A DNA stretch of 64,000 nt from Hymenolepis diminuta (lineage: Eukaryota > Platyhelminthes > Cestoda > Cyclophyllidea > Hymenolepididae): the NCBI GenBank assembly GCA_900708905.1, contig CAADRB010000003.1:1716447-1780446 (forward strand), in the 5' to 3' direction. Shown piece after piece: positions 34,342-45,408 of this stretch; within the stretch, counting starts at the first letter, position 1; each line of letters starts with the position of its first letter. The notes below the pieces were generated by a model. It saw nothing but the letters and a program-made list of their open reading frames with translations, searched no databases and was not told the DNA's origin. Made by a program: the position numbers and the translations under genes.

Positions 34342-34426
34342 TCAGGAGACAAATATTTCCATTCTGCAAAATGTGCAATTTTCCCAACCTGTATTACAAG
34401 ACATTTGAAGGAGATATGTCTCCTGA
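34342..34426. repeat. Inverted repeat with 10-bp arms and competing inner hairpin
   Basis: TCAGGAGACA (34342-34351) is the exact reverse complement of TGTCTCCTGA (34417-34426). The right arm also forms its own small hairpin, AGGAGA/TCTCCT around TATG. The two foldings are mutually exclusive. Confidence 0.45.
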
Positions 34427-35875
34427 TACCACAAAATTCATGTGAAAACTGCGTATTATTTTTATGAACTGCTTTTGCTTTATTTGAATGGTTGTTTGCA
34501 AGAGTTAATTACTTACAATCAGACGGTAACTTCTGCAGATAAAATATTATTTTGAATAATAAATAAAAACTACAGACCCCCTAACACTACAGGCAGACTT
34601 ACTAATTAGTAAGCAATAAAGTGAGCTTATAAAGTGAGCATTTGTTAGCTTTTAGAGCATACGGATATAATTACAACGAGGATACTTTCTATACCTCTAT
34701 GTATATATGAATAACTATACATGAAACACCCCCCAGAAGAAGGCAATAAAATGAATATAATGTGGTTTTGTTTGCATAAAAATGAAAGGACTTTCTATTA
34801 ATACCGTGGGCACCTCTTTGAAGTGGAAAGACTACACAACCTCGGTGTTATTTATTCTTTGAACATTTGGTCACAAGAATCTACCCCTGAACTAATATTA
34901 AAGATACTATTTATCCAACAGGGAGAAGAAGATCATTGATGCTGCTTTTGTCAATGCCATATGGTAATTTGAAGATATTCGGAAATAGATGTCACCACTG
35001 AATGATATGTCACCCAATATGTTCCTCTCTTACCAGCAAGAAACAAAGAATATTTTTGATTGAAGAGAAATAAAATATTCATTCTCCACTCTAAAATTAA
35101 CCTATTCGAAGGCATGTTGAATTAAATGTCGAATAATAAAATTAATTAATAGCATTTACGGTCTCTAATCCATAGGATAAAAAAGGGTTAAATAGTGAGC
35201 GAAATGGTAATTCAAAGCTCTCCAATCAAGCATAATAAGAATGAGAGAGTATATATCTCCCCTTTTGTTCTTTTTCTATTTGTCCTGACATCCTCGTGCA
35301 TTATTATTGAGGTGATCAGTTCTTTCCGATCCGCGAATAGATAACCACAACCATCATGAATGCCCCTTATTGTTCATAGAAAGAGGGAGAGAATGATTGT
35401 ACAGCAGTAAATGCTTGCTTTCACATACCACTATTGTACGAGGAGTTTGATTTTTTGTTTGTTTGTAGGAGGGGGTATGAGAAACAATGAAAGACTCCTT
35501 CTCTCTTGCTCACACATACAAACACTCTTGTATTACAAATGAACAAAATCAGGCTATCTGATGAGAGGCTGATAGCATCACTTCTATTCGATGAAAGAAT
35601 GAGAACTTGTTTTTCCTCATCTCAATACACACGATTGTGCGAAAGCAGGACTTCAGCTGCATTTCTAGTCTTTATTTACCACGAATATGGAAAATTTCAC
35701 AAAGAATTTCTCATCTACGTTAAGTGTATTGAAGAAAAAGTCTTGATTCGTTATAATACTGAGGCTATCTAAATACGATTAGATACGAACTCACAGTTGC
35801 GAGCTCAAAAAAGGAAGAGTGCTATATGGGCCCCTCTTCCTATTTTTTGAAACAAAATACAGCTCCACAACTTAC

Positions 35876-36134
35876 CCGTCCCATCAGAGAAGCCATAATG
35901 ATTGAGACTGATAAGGAAGGCGAAGAAGTCTGGTGTTGAAGATCGAAAATCTGTGGAAGGTTGAGGCAGCTGGAGACGCTGATTCGGTTGAAGCGGTCCG
36001 CACGAACAAGATTTATGCTGAAGTACGATTTTCACAGACTCTTTAAGCAGCACTGGGAGCAGTAGCAGAAGCAGCAAAACGCAAGCATGTATACGCGCAC
36101 TTAGAAAAGTGAGATAGACAGGTGCTCAGCGCAT
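35876..36134 (-). other. Candidate minus-strand exon, perhaps 5' UTR
   Basis: Read on the minus strand, a strong acceptor (pyrimidine tract then TTTTGCAG) precedes 36134, and a strong donor (ACGG then GTAAGT) follows 35876. One frame encodes a Leu-rich stretch around 36,020-36,060 followed by a long open run, but it has no ATG, and the frame with an ATG is short. It is therefore more likely a non-coding leader exon. SoxD, on the same strand 18 kb downstream, lacks a known first exon; the link is speculative. Confidence 0.25.
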
Positions 36135-39100
36135 CTGCAAAAGAGTAGGAGCCCAGCCACCACAGACGCACCATCATTCTGTGTGAGTTGTACTCATCTT
36201 AGCGTACGCGTTTATTCCTGTCTGTCTCTCTAATTTCCGGGCCGTTAAGCGGATGGGTGAGACCGTAACAACAATGACACATGCATGGTAGCATGCAAAT
36301 GTATGCGTTCCCTTCCCCCTTCCGCCCACGTTTCAGCGACACGAGTTAACCTCTCTCCCCCTTTCTACTCATTTGAAGACACTGATTAAAAGGGAGGGGC
36401 TGGAGGTTGGGAATGCAGGAAAACAATTTAATTTTGAAATGCCCGCTCCACGTTCAGTTTAAGTGAGAATGTACGTCTATTGTACGTGTATGAAATTGTG
36501 GTTTTGGTGTATATGGTTTCGGATGGCGACACAAGTGAACCACTTTGATGTGTGTAGCCGAACACATGTCATTTTTGCCCTGTCTGATGCAAGTGTTTTG
36601 GTCGCATACAAAAAGACCATGGACACTCAGTTTGTAATACCCTTTTAGCTACACTTTAAAGGGTAACGAACATTTTTTTCTAAAATTTAATTCTGAGTAA
36701 TTGAAATACCTCGAGGCAGTCCTTTTCAAATTTTTCCACAGGTCATAATCTATTTAAAAATTTAGCAATCAGTTGTATGCAAGTTTATAAATTAAGGATG
36801 GTTAAATGACAGTTTCCATATCGTTATAAGTATCCATTCTTTTATTACAAATATCAAATGCTTGGATTAATGTGATCTGTAAGATTTTATGGTAATCTCT
36901 TGTCATTGCTTGGTTTCCTCAATTTCCTCAGTTAGTTCTGATATTTTAATTGGCCATACTTACCCATTATTATATTAATATTAATTAGTCTCATTACAAA
37001 CCGGCTTATAATTGAGTAGTAGCTTTCTATAAATATCGCCAGACATTTCAAAGTTCTAAAACAGGCTAAGATATCAGTAAACTATGAAGTTTTTTTCTGT
37101 TGGAAAATGATAATGTCTCATTTATATGCGCATGCTCGGACTGATATGTAGAATGTCAGGGACTATTTTTCAATACCCAAAGCCAGAGATTTACAATATT
37201 TCCAGTGGTTCGAGACATTGAGTAACCGGAAGAGAGGTCAGCTTTTTATTATTATTTAAATACCGTTCTCAATCTAGAGAGCTCAAAATTTTTTTACGAA
37301 AGTAAGAAATTAAATAATGATTAAATCAAACAATAAAAATCACTACAACACTAATTAGTTTACCCGAAGGCGTGAAAAGCCGCGGAACTGCTGAAAATTC
37401 TGAGTCATTCGTTGGAGTCGAAGACATAAAAACTACCTCTTTTCACAACTAAACGATGCTTAATTCACTACTTCCACTGCCCTCCCCATTTAATTGTCTC
37501 TGTTCAACAATTTTGCCACGGTAAATTTTACAAAAGAACGCGACAGGGAATGGCAAATTGCCCACATAATTAACACTGGCTGAAATTTTATCTCTTGCAA
37601 TTGACTAAACAACAAAATAATGGTACCGCCCATTACAATGCACGGAAATTCTTTTCGTGCTATTGCCCAAACTATGGCGCCGAATTGGAAAGAAATTTCG
37701 AGTGATGTTGAATCATTCGATTATTATTAACCTTTATTCCTGTGAAACAACTTTCCACTACCGCTTTTGTTCGTTCCGTTTTTCTCGACAGAACTCCATA
37801 CCCAATAAAAAGCCTCAGTGCTTTACAGCAAAACAAAGTCAACTTCCTTTTCGGGCATAACAAACGAAAGTCCTAATTGTGAGTGAACAAAATGCAGGCT
37901 TATATCAATATAAAGTATTCTTTTCAGTATTCGGCACAAATACCATTGAATTATATTGAGTACAATCATCTTTATGTTTAAAAAAGGATTTTGGGAAATT
38001 GAGAACCATAACTTAACATCGATCATGAGTGACCAATTTTAAGTTATACCAATTTGTATACGACCAGTGAGTAATAGAACAGTGTGCTCACTTTTGATTG
38101 GTGTAAATTGAAAGTTTTAAAGAGTTCTAAATTTATGTATTAAGAGGAAACTAGATGTGATTCAAATACAATAATAGTAGTTCGACCCGAAATCTTCGAA
38201 AATTTTATTTCATAACACTAGTAATATAGAAATTTAAGCTAAAAATAATATCCGATCTTAGGAGCTTATCGAAAATCTGCGTTTGGAACTTGAAGAATAT
38301 GCTGATACTATCGTCGCTTTCCCTATATTTTCTCAGGATAGTGGAAAGGAGAAAATTGAGCAGACCAAACAGATTTTGAGTTGGTTACTTTTCAATTGAG
38401 TTAACGATGTCTTCACTCATAGACGATGAAAAAAAAATTAAAGTGGAAGAAAATAGCAGTGTCGGGGCAAAGAATCACTCCAATCCATTCGAATTTTAGA
38501 TCAATCAGGTTTTTCACTTATTTTCTAATGTTTCAAAGTTCAAATATCGGTGTTCGTTCAGTAAATTGTTTGAATGATTTCATATTATTATTGATCTTTG
38601 GAGCAAGAAGAATGATTGATCAAACCACTTTGACAAATTTGTTTTGTCTTATAACAAATTAATTACAGATGAGACATTTTTGTCATTTCTGAAGATGAGT
38701 TCTTTCATAGTGCATAAACAATGAGTAATATATGCACTAATAGAAAGTTTGAGAAGTGATAAAGTGCTGAAACGGAAAATAATCCACAACTCTGATAGGT
38801 TCGATTCTATGTAATTGAATAAACCATATTGGGTTTAAATCGATATTCAACGAAATTTGTACTGCAAATTTGAATATCTATGAACGTTTGCAAGTTGTTG
38901 CCCAGAATTTGAATTCGAAATGAATTGACATGCTATCCGTGGATCTTTTTAACAAACTGGAATTAAAATTTCGTGTTTACAACGCACTTTTTAATCTTTC
39001 CATTCCGTTTTTTCTCGATATCATCCTTTTCTCTTAATCACGTAAAATGTCAGACAAAGCAAGAAGTAGTTAAAGGAAACAGGAGTAAAATACTATGTGG

Positions 39101-42100
39101 AGAAGAGGGGAAAGTAATGAAGAAAGGAATGGGACAATTTCAATCTGCTCCCCCTCAATTTTGACATGATACCTTTGTTTATCCTCTCTTAAATGTCACA
39201 CACGAAGAGACAAGAGCCTCAGTAACTCCCTTTTCACCTACTTTAGGAGGGTAGGGTTATCGTTTGTACCAAGTGAAAGGGTATTGCATGTCGTTAACAA
39301 TTAAATCTAACAAGAGTACTATGCTCCGTGAACGAAACTTGTCATCTATTAAGTCGAGTTATAAGAATGGTCAAGACAGTCAGGCAACCAGATGTCTGTT
39401 ATCGTAGTTGTCTACCCAATCCTGCCCTCTGTTCTAACAAATAGCCAAAAAACCCCATTAGACAGTTAAGTATTCGAGCATGAAAAGAAATCGCTTACTC
39501 TCTTTCTCTTCCTTCCATTTTAGCCTGTTATCTCTACGACTCATCGGTGTTTGAAAATGCACTCTCCAGGCGTCAGTCGAGCTTTGTTCAACTTCGGTTG
39601 TTACCCAAAAGAAAGCCCTCCCCTTCTTTTACCTAGTCTCTTAAGACATTGCAGTTTAAAAGCTTTCTTATACGCTATTTTATATTTGACATATGCAGGG
39701 GGTGAGAAATAGGTAGGTAAATAACGTACCTGAACAGAGGTGGTTGGTGGTTAGATCAGATATGAAAGAGAAAGCAGTTTAGGAAGCGTTTGCCTGCTTC
39801 CAAAGAGCAGACCGAGGCGCCTCCTTTCTCGTTTTATCACACCTAGGGATCAACAGTAGCAAGTTCTCCCTAAGTGTTCTGTAGGTATTTGAAAAGGCAT
39901 TGACTACTGCACATATACGATGCTTTATTGAGCTTACTACAACTGGCTGCCTAGTTTAAACCAAAAACGGTCAGAGCTTATAAGAAACATCGCATTTATT
40001 TTACTCAAGTGTGGAATACATTAATTTGCTAAAAGCATTTTGAACACCTAGTAAGCAACTGAGTAGTTACTCTCGATTTAATGATCAGATATCTGAGTAT
40101 CTTAAACTACTCTAGACACCCCATGAACTTGAGTTTCATATGACACTTCTTGATGTATTTTGCACTGATCATAGCACTTGCTTCCCTCTTAGCGTACTTT
40201 TACTGGAATTGCCAATTTCTGATTTATATATTTTGCTGATAATTTGAGATGCTATATTTATTGAAACTCCTGGAGAGATTTAATTGGAAATTACTTTTTA
40301 AACCACCAGTACGCACAGTTTTTAGATAAATTCTATCTGAAAGGAAGAGTGGAGGTTGTCTCATAGTGGCCATTATTATTATCCCAGTTTACCAGAATTT
40401 ACTAGTTCCGCGGTGGTCATACTCAAATATAAAAAGGATAAAGGTGATGATCGATTGAATAAAGGGCTCTTTTCTTTCGAAATACCAAACAGTATTGTTT
40501 TTATTCAATTGATCAATATTCTGTTTCCGTTCTTCTAATGAATCCAGTAGGAATAATTCGGTATATCATAAGGGCATATATTAAGGTTTCCTGAGCAGCG
40601 GTGTTAATTCGGTCGACCTCAAACTAACAAAAGATGGAAGTTATGGAAAACGACACTGTTTAAACTGGAAAGATTAGCTTTCTTTTAAATCTAGAACGGC
40701 ACTGGGGTATCTCGCATCATTTAATGGATGTAAAATTTGAATTTCTACATTCGTAACCCTAAGAAAGTATCTGTAAAAACACTTTGTCCTTACTTTCACC
40801 CAAGTATGATAAAAAAACAGTATGAACACTGAGTAAATTTTTCAAAAACATTAAACATATTTTGTTAGTTTATACTGATCAAATGATAATCAGAAAAGTT
40901 GTAAACTTATACGGGTTAACGGTCAGGTTTGTATTGCATGTTGGGTCAAAGTCTCCAGACTAAGTACCGATTCCAAAAAGGTGGATCCAGCTACATTAGA
41001 AATTAGAAATGTTTACTGAATATTCTACTTCCTCTGATAACTTTTTGAATTTTAAAATGCTCATTTTTATAATTAACTTTTCTCTCAAACGAAATAAATG
41101 GAAGCATATTCAGAATAACATCGACGTCTTTGTGGGATCGGTAATAAAAGTGATTAAATTTAATGTAATTTCGGGAATAAAGTCCCCAACTTCCATGCGA
41201 TATTTTGAATGTAAGATAAACAAAAGTTGTCATTGTAATTCTCTTTCATGAGAAAATATTACAAGACCTGAAGTCCTTTTAAAATTTCCCAAACCTATTA
41301 TAGAAAGTATCAATTACACTTTAATCGGGCAAAAGAAATGTATCCTGACGCCACAAGAATTCTTGTTGACCAGAATTAACCAGCGTGATGGGCAATTCAC
41401 GTCAACGAATGTGCATCGATGAACGTCGATGTCGTGATTGCTGAATTGGTGTATTTGTTGACTCAGAGGCACAGACATACATTGACTCCTTCTCTTAGTT
41501 GATCAATTTCTCAAACAATCCTACAAATGGGTGGATGCAACAATAAAAGTTGGTGAAATACTATGGCGCAATACTTGGAATTGAAATTTAAAATTTCAAA
41601 TTAAGAAAATTACATTTGCCGTGAGGGAAAATCATTTCACAATCCGAATGATTTGTGGAGTGCGTGAAATCACTTGTCCGGAAATTACTCAGGCGCAATC
41701 ACATCATCGCCTTCTGGCGAATAAACTGACGAACAAGTAATCACCTCATAAACGCGAACCATCACCGAGTATATCTAATTAAACATCTGCACCTGCCCGG
41801 CACAGAGGCATCAAATTTTGAAACCAAAGTATGAAGGTCTAAAAATCCCACCACCAACAAATATTTACCCGCAATTTTTCCTGACCTTGTTTTTCTCCTC
41901 TATTTCCCTACACCTTGCCTGCAGTTTGTTGGAGGTCGAAACCTGAATATTAGTACATACATTTTTTTAGAAAAAGGCGTTAAAAACAAGTCTTAGTTAA
42001 GTGCTTTTGAAATTTAGGTCAGTTTGCCAATAATTACCCCTCTGAACTTACTACTTTACGATTATTTATATCTCTATTTCTAAAGTGTATTTTGACGTAA

Positions 42101-42650
42101 TATTTCCTACTTCTAGTAAACACTTCTGTGACGTATTATCCGGCTGAACACTGCGAACAACTATTTTCTAACAATAAAAGTTTATTTTGATCATTCTATT
42201 TTGAAAGAAGGCATTGGCAGACAAAAGCATATTTCAGGCATAATCACAAGTTAATGAAGAACAATGTTAATAAGTAGTGTGGTTTACTTCCATGGTCTTC
42301 GGATGTAGAGCGTTCACCTTGAGTGAATTCTAGTGACCTCTGTTATAATAAAATCATGCTAGCTAGCATCATACAATAGGTAATAACATACTGAGTTGTT
42401 AAAATCAACCGTCCGAAATAATTAAACATTTATTAAGCTTACTGACACCGCAAATATGAATTCAATCCGAAAGTCGAAAGATGATAAATCCTGAAATTTG
42501 AACTTTGGAAAATTAATTAATGAACTACACTCACTCAATACAAAAATCAAATGGAATAGGGCTCCGTCGATCCTATTAAAATTACCTTCAGCCTCTGCTC
42601 GACTCCCCTCCTTTTACCTCATATTAAATTATTTACTTGTTCCCCCTTTT
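36135..42650. other. Intergenic region, no gene recognised
   Basis: A GC-richer patch at about 36.15-36.6 kb contains an octamer-like ATGCAAAT near 36,295 and CT tracts. The rest is AT-rich with short random frames, except for one copy of a dispersed repeat near 41.37 kb, listed separately. Confidence 0.4.
41364..41446 (-). repeat. Dispersed repeat, copy 1 (matches 54.30 kb)
   Basis: It shares ACCAGAATTAACCA exactly, and then a diverged but alignable GAATGTGCA..CGA..CGT.GAT.TCGTGA block, with 54,299-54,380. On the minus strand both copies translate to related peptides (RCTF, then WLILVNK), so the family probably derives from a coding part of a retroelement. Confidence 0.55.
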
Positions 42651-42937
42651 TAGATTCTTTTCCACAATTAAGAATTTTAAAATTGGATTTCACCTTGATT
42701 GAGTTCTTTTATGTTAAAAATATCGCAGTGCGCCTCACAGATGCTCATGTCTTTAAGAAGATACGGCTGAATCAAGATGACATAACCAACTACCTAATCA
42801 TATGGACCGGTCAACAAACTAAAAATCGAATACGTAATCTTGCTCATAGACCTGGAGATGATCTAATAAATTTGAAAGTTAGGACATCACACAATGAAAT
42901 ATATGTCTTGATTCCTCCCCGCTGCATACTTTAATGG
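42651..42937 (+). CDS. Divergent Roadblock/LC7 dynein light chain-like exon
   Basis: Roadblock-type light chains bind dynein intermediate chain and are part of the dynein cargo-binding complex. The frame ending at the stop 42932-42934 aligns without gaps over about 55 residues to human DYNLRB1. VKNIAVRLTDA matches VQGIIVVNTEG, ITNY matches TTQY, and DDLINLKVRTSHNEIYV matches NDLTFLRIRSKKNEIMV. There is no in-frame ATG. A good acceptor (pyrimidine-rich, ending TTTTTAG at 42653) lies just upstream, so this is probably a 3' exon whose first exon I could not find. The C-terminus is shorter than in the family (ends IPPRCIL); a frameshift near the end would explain that. It may be a real divergent gene or a pseudogene. 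Confidence 0.5.
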
Positions 42938-44830
42938 TCTCGTATGCTGTTCCCTTAATCCGATGCTTTACCAAGCTAAAAATCTGTGAAATCGTCTTTT
43001 GTATTTTACAATACGGGTATTACCAGTACTTCAACTAACTGAGGCAATATTGATTTAAATTTCCTTTTAAACTAAAAAATTAAAAATGGTACTAGATAAT
43101 AATTATGTGTCAATTTATTTAAAATTGGCGTAATAATAGGCACAACTGTTCGTTTGAACGAGTGGAAATGTGCACATGGGCCTGTGGTAAAAATTCTACG
43201 CGCCACTTAACTGCCAAGTAGCCAAGCGAGTTGAATCTACCCTCAAGAAGAGGGAGGGAAGGGGAAGGCACTCGTTTGTGAAATAGCAAGTCACTGATGC
43301 TACAGTCAAAATTTAAACTGCCAAAACGGCAACGTATGGTTTAGTAGGAGATACAGGTCCACAAACTAGAGGGGTTTATTTACACTGCCGCTCATGAACA
43401 TATAAACAGCACAATTTAGACCACTTCAACTATGGAAGCTGTTCCCTTATAGTTGCCATTTAGTTCCCACTTCCTCTCCCCCACTTATTTTTTTCCATTA
43501 ACTCCGCCCGAATGGTCGGAATTTGACCCCATCAATAGGCGCCATTAAAAGAACTTTCTCTTTTCCTTATTTCTGACGTGTGGCCTCCCCACTTCCATTT
43601 CTTAGGAAACAAAACTCTATCTTGATGATTTAAAAGTACTAGGTCAATTACACGCTTTTTGGGTCGCACCAATCTTTGAATTTATTTTTTTTGCATTTTT
43701 AGGCAAAATACAACTAGGAATAGTATATTTCACTTTAAATGATTGTAAAGTACATAAAATGGTAATCGGTATTTCTTAAATTTTTAAAGTAAATATAATG
43801 TAAGCTTGAACAATCTGTGGTGATAAAGACGGGGGTGATACAACCACTCCTTTTTAATCTTCATCACTTTCAGCATCAGGCTTTTACTGATATCAAACAA
43901 AGCAAATCGTGTCTGTGAAATAAGTAACAATGGAGCCAAAATTGAAATTAAATCTTCGTTATGGCAATCCGTTAAATTGGCCCTTGATCATCGTGAAAAT
44001 TAATCAAACAGAACGAACTTCTCAAGTATTCTGAAGGTAAGAGGCAATGAGTTACAGTTAAATCTTCACTTTTCAAGAGCAAATCCTTCTGATTGACATG
44101 TCACTTATTATATTTGTAACAGTCTCCCACGTTGATAGAATTTTGGTTTCTATCTCACATTTACGACACAGAGTATATCTCAGGTACTCCCCTTCGTTTA
44201 TGGGTCTGTTAAGTTATGTGAAACGAGCCCCCTCGTACCCAAATTTTGTTGTAAATTACTTAAATAGATGTCTTCAGGCACTTCTCGGTCTTTGACACTG
44301 GAGTATAATGGAGCTGGCAATTTGGAGACACGAGGTGGCCGAAGGAGCAACCAACCAAGTTTTAAGGTTAGTAGCTAAATACTGGGATTATTCTAGAAGC
44401 AGTTGAAAGCTCTAATCATGTGTCGAGGGATTATTTTACATTTCTTACCCCTCGGAAAATGTAGCATTGGTAGCTTTTCATCTTTATTTCCAAATCATAT
44501 TTTAATACTTATTTTATATCGATCATACGAACTAAATATTAAAACAAAATGATCAGTAATTTTACTAGTTTATTTAAGATTTAATTGCTTGTTTCTGCAT
44601 GTTAATGATTTCTAAATTTGCTTTATCTTAATCGCTGAAAGGTATATTAGTTTCATTTATAAAAGGGATTCTTTCGTTTCTTAATGATAAATTTTGTCTT
44701 GGAAAAAAAAAATTATAGAACAAAATCGCATTTCTTAAAATGTGACTTGGCCCACTTTTAACAGCTTAAACACCTGCACGTATCAAACAATTTCTCTATC
44801 TCTTTTTGTAAATTTCTTTCTTTTGCATTT
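42938..44830. other. Intergenic, nothing recognised
   Basis: AT-rich, with a pyrimidine-rich island at about 43.45-43.6 kb. No coding or RNA signal is supported. Confidence 0.4.
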
Positions 44831-44833
44831 TAG

Positions 44834-45408
44834 AGATATTGTCGTTGTGCCGTTATATAGTGACTGGAGGAGTGAAGAAAAACACCAAGAAATTGAACCA
44901 CTCACTGTCCAAGAGTTTAAAAAGCGCACCAGGCAGACGCTGAAAAAATAGAAGATGATTCTTGATAAAAAGGGACAATCGAAAGCTTCGTCATGGCTCG
45001 ACTTGGCAAAAAAACGAAGCACTGGCTGCAATTGTCGGCAGGGGTATTGAGAGATGCTTTTACTGATAAAATCAAATGCCTGAAGGAGTTAAATATTGTG
45101 ATAAACATGTTGATCAAAATAACTAATGATAGATTAAAGACAATTAGTGTTAAGACAGTAAGTTTTAAATACTGATAATACGGAAATGGCAGAGCAATTG
45201 AATAACAATATTAGGCAAAATACGAAGTTAATGAAGAAAGATGATGATGTTTTGCGAGAAGATATAAGAAGGTATCCTTTGGTGGATAAAAGAAAAGCAA
45301 GAAAACAAAGTCAGCGCAGTAAATAATAATACATTTATTTCCCATGACGGGGCGAAAAGTTTTACAAATTTTCATCCTAGGGGAACATTCAAACACATAG
45401 GAGGTGCA
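44834..45408 (+). pseudogene. Frameshifted coding relic, family not recognised
   Basis: After an acceptor-like TTTGCATTTTAG (ending 44833) a frame reads DIVVVPLYSDWRSEEKHQEI and runs to a stop near 44949. Coding-like peptide then continues in shifting frames: SWLDLAKK, then EALAAIVGRGIERC, then DKIKCLKELNIVINMLIKIT, then AEQLNNNIRQNTKLMKKDDD, and finally FISHDGAKSFTNFHPRG to a stop at about 45,405. At least three frameshifts and one stop interrupt an otherwise hydrophilic, protein-like sequence of about 180 codons. No matching family comes to mind. It may be a processed pseudogene or the decayed 3' exons of a gene; the missing introns favour the former. Confidence 0.35.

Larger units (their letters stand above)
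18946..35875. other. Gene desert with purine/pyrimidine islands
   Basis: No gene was recognised in about 17 kb. AT-rich DNA is broken by islands with (GA)n or (CT)n tracts, G-runs and TG/CA alternation at about 19.0-19.5, 24.4-25.0, 25.5-25.9, 27.5-27.7, 29.5-30.6, 33.1-33.8 and 35.2-35.5 kb. A 71-codon plus frame at 20443-20658 has coding-like composition but no family I recognise. The position upstream of a developmental transcription factor fits a cis-regulatory region, but this is inference. Confidence 0.4.
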
